DNA from: Azolla caroliniana | Lineage: Eukaryota > Polypodiophyta | Direction: 5' to 3' | Assembly (NCBI GenBank): GCA_043228905.1 | Contig: JBHGNT010000008.1 | Span: 16,926,001 to 16,990,000 of the forward strand | DNA length: 64,000 nucleotides | Part shown: piece by piece, positions 10,136 through 20,463 of the stretch | How positions within the stretch are numbered: the first letter of the stretch is position 1 | How the letters are laid out: every line of letters starts with the position of its first letter | Translations under genes and position numbers: made by a program | The notes under the pieces: generated by a model | Seen by the model: the letters and a program-made list of their open reading frames with translations, nothing else | Told to the model about the DNA's origin: nothing | Databases searched by the model: none

Positions 10136-10684
10136 GCATGGAATGTACAAAATCGAGAGTGTGGTTCTTCACACACAATATGAAACAATAATAATGAAGA
10201 TATTATTTTATATCTTGATACGAAAAGATGGATGTCTTCAAGACCTTCCTAATCCATTTTACTACATGTGAAATGGACAACTTAGTGTCAAGTTATGTGA
10301 GTGTGAAGTTGGAGAAGAAGAAGAGAAAAACAAAAACTGTGAGATATCCCACATAGATAGGACAAATCAGGATCCCATAATATATAAACAAAGCTAGAAC
10401 TTACTACTTTTTGTCGATGAGTGGAACATAAAATGTTCTTGGCTAAACTATGGCTTAACTACTCGTAATGTTTTTGGCGGAGCCGGAATCGGACCGCGAT
10501 GGAGCCGAAACCGACACCAGCACCGGATGGCAACGGAACCGAAATTGGAACGGACGGACGGCGACGGAACCGAAACCGGAACGGATAGACCGGATCACCG
10601 GGTCGGAAGCGGACCTGATAGACAGATGGATCAGAAAGGTTGATCGCGACGATTTCGGTGTGAAACGAACAAAATCATCTAGAC
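10136..10684. other. Unassigned; GC-rich GGAACCGAAA repeats at 10480-10640
   Basis: The left half is AT-rich with no recognisable gene. About 10480-10640 is unusually GC-rich for the area and made of imperfect short motifs around GGAACCGAAACCGGAACGG. It continues into the SINE-like sequence and may be its body, but I cannot support that firmly. Confidence 0.45.
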
Positions 10685-10790
10685 TAAAAAAACCTATTAG
10701 AAATTTGTAATCAAAGGGATGCAAGCAAGGCTTGAACCTTGCACCTCCAAGATAGGAGGCAATGAACTTACCACTAAACCAAGACATGTC
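10685..10790 (-). repeat. SINE-like tRNA-derived sequence with Pol III A and B boxes
   Basis: On the minus strand a tRNA-like segment contains an A-box candidate TGGTTTAGTGGTAAG and, some 30 bases on, a B-box candidate GGTTCAAGCC. This is the usual layout of a plant SINE head. The anticodon region does not fold as a normal tRNA, so it is not called a tRNA gene. No clear A-tail or target duplication was found. Confidence 0.55.
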
Positions 10791-11281
10791 TTTAGAAAAG
10801 TTTTTACTCTCATTATACTCTCACATGTAAACTTTCATGTTAAAGCTCGATTGAGTGACATGGTTATCATGCATCACATGTAATACATGAGCGCCAAGTG
10901 GCAAACATGCATCTCATACATGTCTTGCACCATCATATGCAGGGGGGCATCTATAAAAGAGTGGATGGATAGGAAAAACGGGCTAGGTATTAATCAAGCA
11001 AGCTTTGTACTTGATATCAAATTTAATATTAGGAAGAAAATTCGTTATCCTTTTGATGATATATCTTGTTCTTCAAATCTAAAGTCAAGAGTTCAATCTT
11101 AATCTCTATTTCTATTTCAATCGTTCTGAATTTGTTTCAAAATTGGAATCTTAATCTTAATCTCTCTCTCTCTCTCAATCTATCTTAAATCCTTTCTCGC
11201 TAAAGCGAGTGCGTACTTCGAGTCCTTCCGGTTCAGAAACTTGGCGGTTTCGCCTCACGATCCGCACATAGTGACGAATCT
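10791..11281. other. Unassigned AT-rich sequence
   Basis: No gene was recognised. There is a TATA-like ctataaaag near 10950 and a CT-run near 11161-11176. The stretch 11190-11280 has more balanced composition and could be a fragment of something coding, but no protein family was recognised. Confidence 0.4.
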
Positions 11282-11690
11282 TCACCACACCGTATCGGCC
11301 GTGAAGATTTTCTTAAGGTTCCCCCACGCCTCCTTCAGCGTTTTTGCCTCTCGAATGTAGCCGAGCATGTGATCATGTACACATGATGCAAGGCAATACA
11401 ACACACAACTCGCATGTGTCGTGTTGGGTTGTATTTCTTGTGCTCCTTTGATGTAGCCCCAATGGCCTTGGCCGACAAGGCATTGGTGCATCTTTTATTC
11501 CCAAGATGCAAAATTGTTTCTGCAAAGTTTCTCGGTAGGAAGAGCGCTTCCCATCCGAGTATTCATCTTGAGTCTTCTTCTTCTTCTCTATGATAAGAAT
11601 TGTGCCGGTTGCTGCTACAATGATCAACCAGTTCTTCGTGAACATAGGCTTAGACACAACACACGCGGATAAGCTTGGATCAGGCTACCA
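11282..11690 (-). pseudogene. Copia-3 gag fragment
   Basis: The minus strand encodes the N-terminal gag region with HQCLVGQGHWGYIKGA and REAKTLKEAW, clearly related to the gag of Copia-5 and Copia-7. The first part is out of frame with the rest, so at least one frameshift is present. Homology ends near 11282, after the motif KKIF. It lies directly inside the 5' LTR and primer site of the same element. Confidence 0.8.
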
Positions 11691-11693
11691 ATT

Positions 11694-11705
11694 GCTCTGA
11701 TACCA
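11694..11705 (-). other. Primer-binding site of Copia-3
   Basis: The minus strand reads TGGTATCAGAGC, a full match to the usual plant copia initiator-Met primer site, immediately after the LTR end. Confidence 0.9.
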
Positions 11706-12069
11706 TGTAAATAAACAAGAGTGATTATGTGCAACGGAAGTGATATGTGTGTGTGTGTGTGTGACGGAGAGAAATAGAGAGCTCGACATATATAGAAAAT
11801 GCAAGTGAAAACTATATTAAGAAGGAGCAAAATACAAGAATAACCAACGACAGTTACAAGGGAGGTGAGAGAGCACTTATATAGTCACCTTCCCACTATT
11901 CTCTTTCTAAAAGCATCACTTAACTAAAGAGAGGTGTAGTCTTAACTACACTGAATATTTGTCATAGAACTATAATATTCTATGACATACTAGTTACTAT
12001 AGTAGGTGGCGGGTGTTCACACACTAGAGTGTGTTCCCACACTAGGGAAGTTGAGTTTGATTCTCAACA
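11706..12069 (-). repeat. 5' LTR of Copia-3
   Basis: This 364-bp LTR runs from TGTTGAGAATCAAACTCAAC (12069) to TTTACA (11706). It belongs to the same family as the Copia-6 and Copia-7 LTRs and carries the GTTGAG/CTCAAC inverted repeat at its start. The other LTR is not in the window. Confidence 0.85.
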
Positions 12070-12494
12070 TTTTGAATTTAGTTTTTTCTGTTGTTTTGCC
12101 CTCTCTGTCTCTCTCTAATACTATGTATTCTCCATTCCTTGTGTTTACCTAATTGTTGCTACAGTCCGGTTGAGCCGACTACGTCTCTGTACAAGCTTCC
12201 ACATCTTACTCTTTACAAGACATTTGTATTTAATGCAAATGTGACGCCTCCCTCCAAAGGAGTACAGATTCCCTTGTAATGGGCGTATACAACACAGAAT
12301 CTGTAATAAACGAAAAAGGAGTACAGATTTATACAAGGTTGTTGAACAATTCGGTTTTGTTCGAGTCTGCAAAATCCGAGAGCAGAAGGCCGAATTGGCC
12401 GAAGTCGGAAGAGATGAATCTGAGCCTCGAACTATCAAAGGTGATTGTCCGAAACCATTTGAATGTCCGACTCAATTGGACCGATCATTTGTTA
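12070..12494 (-). other. Probable 3' non-coding part of Copia-4
   Basis: This stretch follows the end of the degenerate Copia-4 RNase H on the minus strand and is bounded by the Copia-3 LTR. It contains a short direct repeat around CTGTACTCCTTT (two copies, about 12252-12270 and 12313-12328). No LTR boundary could be fixed. Confidence 0.4.
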
Positions 12495-14812
12495 AGCCCA
12501 TTCAGTGCATGAGGGATCAGAATCGATCCACTGAAAGACACACGATCATCCCATCTACGACATTATCGACTGTAGGTACCTTCTTGAGGTCGATTTTCCC
12601 TGAAATGACACAGTCCCGAACAAAATGATATCTCACGTCAATATGCTTTGAGGCGTTGTGCTGAACCAAATTTTTCGATAGAGTGACAACACCTGATTGT
12701 TGTTGTAGACAATTGGAGCCGAGTTAGAGTCGACTTGTCAAAACGTGCAAGACAACCGACCGAGCCATAAGGCCTCTTTTGTCACGTTCGACGCGGCTAT
12801 GTATTCGGCTTTGGTCGTTGATGTGGTAGTGCATTCCTAAAGTTTTGATTTCCACGAGATCGCTCCATTGCCAAATTTGAAACAATATCCGGTTGTCAAT
12901 TTTCGACTATCCACACAGTCGGCAAAGTCTGAGTTGGTGTATCCGATTACGCCTAAAGCATCATTCGGGCCAGATAGGATGCCATATTCTTTTGTGCCCA
13001 TCAAATATCTGAACACATGCTTGACTTCGTTGCAATGCAATCGGCCAAGATTGTGCATCAGAATCCGATGGTGTGAGCAATGTCAAGTCGTGTCATGACC
13101 ATCGCGTACATCAAGGAGCCGACTGCCAGTGCATACGGTACCAACTTCATAACTTCCCCCTCCAGACCAGATGTCAAGCAGTCTTGTTGAGATAACCGAA
13201 GATTAATGGGGGGCGGGGTTGAAGCAAGTTTGGCCGATTACATGTTAAAGTGTTCTAAGACACGTCCAATATAGTCAGATTGAGACAGAAACAACTGTCG
13301 TTGGTTCTGACTTATCTACATGTCGAGAATGTGTCTTGCCGGACCGAGGTCCTTCATGGCAAACTTCAATTGCAGTTACCGAAAAAGTTCGGCGAGTTCT
13401 CCGGCATGTCAGCCGAAGAGTAGCATGTCGTCCACGTAGATGATGAGGAAGATGGGAGACCCAGCTCGAGATGTTTTGGTGAAGAGACAGTGGTCCTCAT
13501 CGCTCTTTGAGAAGTCGACTAATTAGATAAAGTTGTCAAACTTCTTGTACCACTGTCTCGGTGCCTGCTCTAGGCGGTATAGACTCTTCTTGAGTCGGCA
13601 AACTAGATGTTCTTGGCCGGATTCCACAAAGCCTTTCAGCGTCTCCATATAAATTTCCTCCTCTAGATCACCATGGAGGAAGGCCATTTTTACATCTAGC
13701 TGGATCAACTCCATGTCCTTGGCTACCACTACGCCGAGTAGAAATCGAAGGGTCATCATTTTCACCATTGGTGAAAAGATCTCGTCGAGGTCAACACCAT
13801 ATTCTTGTCGGAAGCCCTTAGCTACTAATTTGGCCTTGAATTTTGGGGTGGCCGAATTAGACGTCTCTTTTAATCTGTAGACCCACTTGCACGGAAGAGC
13901 ACATCGATTTTTCGGTAGTTCAACCAAATCCCAAGTCTTGTTTGCCCGAATGGAGTTCATTTCTGACTCCATCGCCAGATGCCATGTGGCCAAATCAGTT
14001 GATACTGATGCTTCTTCATATGACTTAGGTTCGCCTGCGTCCATAAAGAAGATTCCAGGAGAGTACCTCTCTGGGGGTTGCGACTGTCTCTTGGATCTTC
14101 GAGGTATGATTGGACTAGTCACATCGGGTGTCTGAGTCGGATGGTTCAAAGCCAAATCACTCGGTTGTGCCGAGTCAAGCGTTGCCGAATCGATGTGAGG
14201 GGATTCGACTACCCATGAAGCCAACCTCGTATTATGGGTTGGGCCTTCGTGAAGGGTCGGCACATATGAAAAGATTACCCTTCCGACTTCAATAGGCCTT
14301 TCGAGCGTCTTGTGCATAGCCGACTCATTGAACACTACGTCCGAACTTTGGACAATCTGTTTGTGCTTGGGGTCCTAAAGTCAGTATCTGATCTCGTTGT
14401 TTGGTCCATAGCCAAGGAAAATAAATTTCCTGGACCTTGGTTCTAATTTGCGGCGGTCGTCTTTCGGTATGAGGGCTTACGCCTCGCATCCAAAAATCCT
14501 CAGCTTCTTGTAATTCGGCTTCCTATTGGTCCATAGTTCCTAAGGTACTTGAAGTCCTAGTGGCCTACTCGGCGACATGTTAATTATGTGTACAACTGTA
14601 AGTAGGGCCTCTGCTCAGAAGCCATTCGACAGTTCGAAGTGTTGGAGCATGGATACTATCCGTTCTTGAATTGTCCGATTCATCCACTCAGCAATTCCAT
14701 TCTGCTCCGGACGTTGTGGTGCCATGTATTCACGTCTGATGTCGCACTGTCGGCAAAATCTAACGAATTCTTCTGACTTGAAGGCATTTTAGCTTTCGAC
14801 TATACTGATTTT
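12495..14812 (-). pseudogene. Copia-4 pol remnant (integrase, RT, RNase H)
   Basis: Right to left the minus strand gives the integrase end with EQNGIAEWMNRTIQE (about 14700), the integrase C-terminal region, then RT. The longest open part is 14335-13523, with FKAKLVAKGF, DVKMAFLHGDLEEEIYM and QAPRQWYKKFD. The YVDD codons lie near 13430. RNase H follows (13058-12790), with further degenerate coding down to about 12495. Stops occur in integrase and around 13500, with a frameshift in RNase H. Gag, protease and LTRs are missing. It is a copia element, related to but distinct from Copia-1. Confidence 0.88.
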
Positions 14813-14814
14813 CT

Positions 14815-14922
14815 ACCATTGCGAGCCATATTATTCGTGAAGAAGAAGGATGGCTCTCTACGCTTATGTGTCGACTACCATGGTCTCAACAAACTCACTA
14901 TGCGCAACCGTTATCCGCTACC
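14815..14922 (+). pseudogene. Short gypsy reverse-transcriptase fragment
   Basis: About 36 codons encode the gypsy RT block with [16 protein letters not shown] and RNRYPLPL. Coding homology stops abruptly at both ends. To the left is Copia-4 on the opposite strand; to the right is non-coding sequence. It is a leftover of a gypsy element cut by later insertion or deletion. Confidence 0.85.
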
Positions 14923-15284
14923 TCTGTGTTACCCCCGTAAGAATATACGGGGAGGCATAAGGGTAGGTGTAATGATGTGGTTGATGTGTATGTGTAAAGT
15001 AAATGAGTCTGTGAGGATGAGTATGTGTATAGACACATGCACAATTATGTGCATGTGTACAAGAATGTGTAATGGTCTTATTTATAACGGTCATGTAACC
15101 GTTACATTGGATGTATTGTATAAACCCCGTATGGGCATGTAATGAATATACATTTTTTCCCCTCTCATTTTGTGTCATTCTCTATTTTCTTTACTTCTTC
15201 TCTCTTTCCCTCACACGTAACCCCCTTGGGAGGGGGGGGGGGTGAAACCATTCTAGGCTTCACCCCCCCCGCAATAACACTCGC
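14923..15284. other. Unassigned segment with several short hairpins
   Basis: The segment starts TGTTACCCCCG and is not obviously coding. It has perfect inverted repeats CCCCGTA/TACGGGG (14927-14946) and TAACGGT/ACCGTTA (about 15086-15105), and a G-run/C-run hairpin at 15232-15270. A TATA-like ttataac is present. It could be part of an LTR, but no matching copy or target duplication supports this. Confidence 0.35.
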
Positions 15285-15851
15285 GTGGTTTTCTTTGACC
15301 ATCAACATTGATTGTAAGTCGAAGAAGGACGGTGGCTTCTCCCGCGTGCAAATCGCCGTCCGGATTGGCCCATACCTTTGCACTAGACCACCGAGGCAGA
15401 TTTGTACCATCTCATCTTCGTCCACCGTCACGTTGATGGACCCGAGTGCATCACAAATCTCCTTTATCTTGGTGGTGTAATCTGTAAGCGACATGTCTCT
15501 TTGTCGGATGTTGTTCAGCTCTTGTCGGAGCTGCAACTTACGGGCCATGGTACTCGCGGCGAAAATCTTTCGTAGATTTTCCCAGACCTCCTTCGGCGTC
15601 TTTGCATCCTTGATGTAGCTGAGCATCTGATCATGCACACCGAACGTGAGACAGTACAGTACCCGACTCGCTCCTTGCTCCCATACCGGGAAGTCACTGT
15701 GTGTCGGCTCCGGTGCTACCTCGTTCGTTCCTTCCACGAAGCTCCAATATCCATGCCCCAGCAGGTACTGGTGCATCTTGTATGACCAAGATGTGTAGTT
15801 GCTCCGATCGAGCTTCTCTGTTGGAAGTGAACTCACCATTCCTCTGTCCAT
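15285..15851 (-). pseudogene. Copia-5 gag, 5' part (open, truncated)
   Basis: A minus-strand ATG at 15851 opens a gag reading frame (MDRGMVSSLPTEKLDRSN and on) that stays open for roughly 190 codons with KMHQYLLGHGYW and DEDEMVQICLGGL. It is collinear with Copia-7 gag until about 15285, where homology ends and proline codons from the C-run follow. No zinc knuckle or pol remains. At the codon where Copia-7 has a premature TGA, this copy still has CGA. Confidence 0.85.
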
Positions 15852-15933
15852 GTCTTCTCTCTGTCTGTTGTTGTCGGGTTCTAGGGTTCGTCTACGAAAG
15901 CAAGTGTTGGCTATAGAGGTTCTCAACCATTGC

Positions 15934-15945
15934 GCTCTGATACCA
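15934..15945 (-). other. Primer-binding site of Copia-5
   Basis: The minus strand reads TGGTATCAGAGC directly after the LTR end, the standard plant copia primer site. Confidence 0.9.
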
Positions 15946-16388
15946 TGTAAATGTTAATGTGCGAACGCGTCAGACAGAACCGGCTCAGCCGGATAGCAAC
16001 AGAAAATGAGATGAAGGTTTAATGGAGAAACGTAACACAGAGAGTATATACAGGAGAGACATAGAGCGCAGAACATAAACTTTATTCAAAAATAACTCCA
16101 AAACTCTGTACATACAACGTGCTAAACAACACTATTTATACAAGTCCATAAAGGACTGACAGAAGTACTGACAGGTACTTCAATATTCCTACGTGCGACT
16201 GACACTAACTACAAGACAATGATTACCTAGTAGTCTAGGCTACTACTAAGCTTCCGGTTCCTACTCGAATCCGGCTCTCCGATCCGGCCGGTTGTTTCCG
16301 GATACCAATCCGGCTCATCCTTCCGGATGCCGATCCGGTTCAGGCTTATTCAGCCGATCCGGATCCGGTTGAGCTTGCTCGCTCAACA
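15946..16388 (-). repeat. 5' LTR of Copia-5
   Basis: This 443-bp LTR runs from TGTTGAGCGAGCAAGCTCAAC (16388; the inverted repeat is GTTGAG/CTCAAC) to TTTACA (15946). It belongs to the family of the solo LTRs at 21594 and 42220 and the fragment at 56038. Imperfect CCGGAT motifs fill its U3. Confidence 0.88.
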
Positions 16389-17246
16389 TAACATATAAGA
16401 CACGTAAGTTTGAATGCCTTCGTGAAAGGAGAGGTGCATGGGCAAGCCCGAAACACTCCCTTGTCACAAGGCACACAAACAAATAAGCACAAATGACAAT
16501 AACATATAAGATACGTAGGTTAAACCAAACATTAGTTTATTGCAATATAATAGATTCTTTTATAAAATAAGAATCAATTTTACAACGGGTTTGATATGAA
16601 TATGAGAGATAATTTATAAAGGAAGGGAGAAGAGAGGTGGAGGAAAGAAGAGAGTGGAACATAGAAGAAGGTGATTCTTTGTTGATGATGCCTCTCTATG
16701 TTGTTGATCCTTCTTCTTTTGCCTTCCAATTGAGTAGAGCTTCCGTGTTCCTTCTCCCTCCCCTCCTTCACTAGAATAGGCTCTTATTTATAGGTTTAGG
16801 ATTGGTTGCCTTTTCCCCCTAAAACAAAGCTTGTCTATATGAGTCAACTTTTCTTTTCCTCACTATTTCTGATTTCTACCCCAACTTTCACATGCAAGCT
16901 ATTCTTGGAAAGCTCTTTGGGTTAGCTTTCTTATGCATCTTTTCTTTTCTAATTTGGACATCTGACGAGGAAATTAGGAGCTTTTTTCTCTATTGTGCTC
17001 CTCATATCCACACGTGCTTTTGTTTTTCTCCCCATCTTTTTCTCTACTTTTGTCTACTTTTGAAAACCGCCTCTAACTTAATATTCATCATTATTTATAG
17101 TAAGGTTCAATCCTTTGACCTTTTATTTATAAGGAATTATCTTTGTCTAATGAAAAAATATTTTTGCTACCAATAAAGTTGACTTCACAATACTAGTTTA
17201 TTTGAACTACTACTTTACTTCTTTTCGAGGGTGGTTTCATACTATG
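16389..17246. other. Unassigned AT-rich sequence; promoter-like region on the minus strand
   Basis: A 20-base motif around ACATATAAGA(C/T)ACGTA occurs at 16389-16410 and 16501-16522. On the minus strand cctataaataagag (near 16785) is followed by a purine-rich leader with no long reading frame, which could be part of an undefined LTR or a decayed promoter. No gene was recognised. Confidence 0.4.
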
Positions 17247-17316
17247 TGTTAGAAACGTCACAACACCGGCTAAGACACCGATTGGAGTGTTTCCGGTTTT
17301 GAGCCGGAGGCGACTG

Positions 17317-17353
<37 letters not shown>

Positions 17354-17705
17354 CTCACACATCACGTACACAAAAACCTGAAAGAAGGGCAAATATCTGA
17401 CATAGACAGACACAATTATACACAACTCTATATGTATTTATGTACACAGGCAACATAATACAATGGCGGCTTCGATCTAGACTAAAGTAAGGCAGATCAC
17501 AACAGTCGTTTACAGGCAAGCCCATTCGGGGAGATATCTTGCCATGATCTTTGGAGTGGTGATGGGAGAAGTACATTTTTAATTCCCTCACTTTCCCCCT
17601 CTTACCTCTATATACATTTTCGAATGTCCAAGTGCACACAGTGCGGTTTGCCAAATTAGCCCGATCCATCCGGTTTTCTCACTGTGGATGGAAATCTTCA
17701 CGACA
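17247..17705 (-). repeat. Probable LTR of Gypsy-B
   Basis: On the minus strand the sequence starts TGTCGTGAAGATTTCC at 17705, matching the LTR start seen in Gypsy-A (10102) and Gypsy-F (56963). It may end with TTTCTAACA at 17247. A GA/CT microsatellite lies at about 17322-17349. The right limit rests on homology; the left limit is a guess. Confidence 0.6.
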
Positions 17706-18150
17706 CCGTGCTCTCGATAGAATGTCAGCCATGGCATGGTCTTTTTCGGAGATGTGTCGTATCTCCGGATTCAGGGGACTTGATATATGCGATCCACCTG
17801 AGCATTGCCAAGTCCGAAGTCGCGCATCTGGATACCATTCCGAGAATCGAGAGGGAGTCTGTCTCGACTATTACCTCTACCCTGATCAGATAATCTTTGT
17901 CGGCCTTTACTGTCAAAACGATACCCCAATGCTCTCTCTTAAGCTGGGCGTATCCTTGTTGTCGCTCACTTAGGACCTTGGCGTCGAACCGGATGGTGAA
18001 CCTCGTTCCAGTTTCATCCTTTTGGTTGATTACCCATCCAATTCCGGTCGGACTCTTGTCGATTGTGACAAAAATCGGAGAGTCCTTCGTGTACACTATT
18101 TTCCGGAGAGTCGGCGCCACCGTCAACATTTCCTTTAGTTTCCAAATCGT
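17706..18150 (-). pseudogene. Gypsy-B RNase H fragment
   Basis: The minus strand encodes the gypsy RNase H region with SPTGIGWVINQ, KVLSERQQGYAQLKRE and DLAMLRWIAYIKS, ending in a frameshift just before an MADILSRAR-like end. It runs straight into the LTR start with no integrase between, so the integrase half of pol has been deleted. Confidence 0.85.
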
Positions 18151-18515
18151 TGACTATGCACACTTTGCCATAACACAAGTTTGAGAGTCTTAATTATCAC
18201 ACCTTGATACAATGCTCTATCTTGGCTTACATTCAACTATGCTTTCTACACATCTTCAACCAAACCCAATCCTTGCACAAATTTCTCTCTTAATCATTGT
18301 GTGCATTCTCAATTGTGACATTTGTTAGTGAAGTTCGTGAACACCAAGAGACACTATTCACTTTCACAAGTAATATGAGAAGTTTTTTGTATTGGTCTCA
18401 TAGCTCATATTTGACCTCCGATGATAATAAAATCTATTTATCTATTGGCTTGGTGGTTCACAAGATAACATCAAAGTTACACCTCCCTTCTTTATAATTG
18501 GAAATATATGTGTAG
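18151..18515. other. Unassigned sequence between the Gypsy-B RT and RNase H fragments
   Basis: AT-rich sequence without recognisable coding similarity separates two parts of one pol gene that would normally be adjacent. It may be a small insertion. No terminal repeats were found. Confidence 0.4.
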
Positions 18516-18905
18516 GGCTTAAGAAATTGGCCTCTCAAAAGGCATGAAAACTTGAAGGTAAAAAAGGCCAAAATGCTCAAATGGACGGGAAACGAAGTAG
18601 TGCGGGATCCAGATGTGGTAGAAGAAACATGCCCCTAAGAATCGCCGAACCTCAGTGGTCATCCTGCATACTTCTTTCACTTCCGAAATGGCCTCTACCT
18701 TAGCCAGAGACGGCTTCCGACCGTAGGGCTTGCACAAGTGTCCTCCCTATGGGCCTATTGATTTCTCTCTCGAGAAGGTTAGGCGCGTTCCTTCCAATTT
18801 CTCCAGTACTTTCTCGCAGTCAGCGATGTGGTTGGCAATGAACCTTCGGCACCTGTCCTCCCCAACTGTCTCATCCTCCAAACACCCCCTGAAAAGAATA
18901 TGTGC
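18516..18905 (-). pseudogene. Gypsy-B reverse-transcriptase end fragment
   Basis: The minus strand encodes the region after the gypsy RT active site: a stretch with FIANHIADCEKVLEKLEGT, then HLCKPYGRKPSLAKVEAI and TEVRRFLGACFFYHIWIPHY. One in-frame stop lies near 18745. Its order and orientation fit the RNase H fragment at 17706-18150. Confidence 0.82.
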
Positions 18906-19840
18906 GGAAGCTAAATAGATCTCGCCACTAAACCATAGTTAAAACGGGGCCCTAAATGTTGCCACTATGCATTAGTTTCGGGGTCGAAACTCTCACCCCT
19001 AGTGGGAGAGTGTGACATCCGTTAGGTATACCTAAAATATAGAAATTGTTATAAATAAAGAACCTTGGAAGTGCAAACGATTCAATTAGTGAACATTTGA
19101 CATTCCAATGATTCCTATTTAATAGAAGCCTATTTTCCTAGAGGGGCAGACACCAATTTTGGGAGTTAGTAATTCTTATGGAGTTTGTTTAATTCTTATT
19201 TTAATTAAGCCATGTTGTTTTAGTTCATTCATGTTGGTGGTGGTAACATTTGTTATTGACAATTTTTTTGAGGAACCCTAAACCCTTTTCAATCATTTCT
19301 ATTTTTTAGAAGGGTTTAATGTAGGGTATTTATCATCTTAAGGACTTAGATTGTCTGAGCTATTGTGATCCCATGCTTTAATAGCCACCACGCTCATGTT
19401 CATGGGCCTTGCCCCTTCTAGTTCAGTTGACTACCTCTTTCTCTTCATTAGGTTGATGATAAACTCATGCAATTCTTTCTTGGCTATACCAGGGAGAGTG
19501 AACTCTATACGACTATAGAGGATCCTTTCCTCTATCAACTCTAGGTATGTTGCTTGTTTGATCTCAAAGCAAAACTTGAATTTCGGGGGGTTTCCCTTCT
19601 CTTTTCACCTTTCATTGCGTGTTAGGGCCGATGTCATGATGTTTTCGACAAATAGTGTCAAACCACACCAAATAGGAAAAAATAATAATGATACAAATAA
19701 GCCAAACATGCCACAAAGACGAACTTCTGAAGGCAAGATTTGGACCTTGCATCTTCAAGGAATCAAAATTTGAACCTTATGCCTTAAAGGAATGACACAA
19801 TTGTATTTACTGGTAGGGCAACTACTAGTGAGTGATTTAT
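18906..19840. other. Unassigned AT-rich intergenic sequence
   Basis: No gene, LTR or structured repeat could be supported. The last bases (tttat, 19836-19840) are the possible target site of Copia-6. Confidence 0.5.
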
Positions 19841-20463
19841 TGTTGAGAATCAAGCTCAACCTAGTCTAGTGTGTGAACACACTCTTGAGAGTGTGCACTC
19901 AAAGGTCAAAAGTCACCACTCTTATCTACACATTAACTATGTGTCATAGAATCATATTTTATGACACATAACTAATGAGTTTTCACATTCCCCATGACCC
20001 ATGAGCTTCAGTAGTTAATAAAGAGAGAGAGAGACTATATAAAGCACTCTCCTCCTACTTTGTAATTAGTTCGGTTAATCTCCTTTGTAATGTACATCGT
20101 CTTAAGTATTCTATTGTTGTGTTTAAAATCTATCTATCTTGTGTTTCTCCCTCTCTCTCTCTCTCTCATACACACACACTTACAACACATATCTCTAGTC
20201 TATTCCGCTGCACAAGAATCACCTTCGATTCTTTACATGGTATCAAAGTGGTTTGGTAGCTTGATCTCGCCCATCCACGTGTGTTGAGCTCTATGTTGAC
20301 GTTCAAGAAGAACCGGCTCATCGTTATCGTAGTGCGACTACATAGCTCGTATTCAAGAGAGAAGAAGAAGGAAGAAATCTACATCGAACACCATGAATAC
20401 TCAAATGGGGAGCGTTCTCCCTAGTCTATTCCGCTGCACAAGAATCACCTTCGATTCTTTACA
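19841..20463 (+). mobile_element. Copia-6: internally deleted copia element
   Basis: A full 397-bp 5' LTR (19841-20237) is followed by a primer site (20238-20249), a leader and the first codons of gag (ATG at 20393, MNTQMGS). At 20421 the sequence jumps to the last 43 bases of an LTR, which are identical to 20195-20237. All of pol and most of the 3' LTR are gone. The junction lies in a short CCTA/CTA homology between gag and LTR. The right flank begins with a run of about 12 T, compared with tttat on the left, so a target duplication is possible but imperfect. The LTR belongs to the Copia-3/Copia-7 family. Confidence 0.88.

Noticed and set aside
14923-15214. Solo LTR (starts TGTTAC, could end CTCACA)
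   Set aside because: No target duplication, no second copy in the window, and the interrupted gypsy RT does not resume on the right.
17632-17973. 113-codon plus-strand frame opposite Gypsy-B
   Set aside because: Antisense of the RNase H fragment; no domain of its own.
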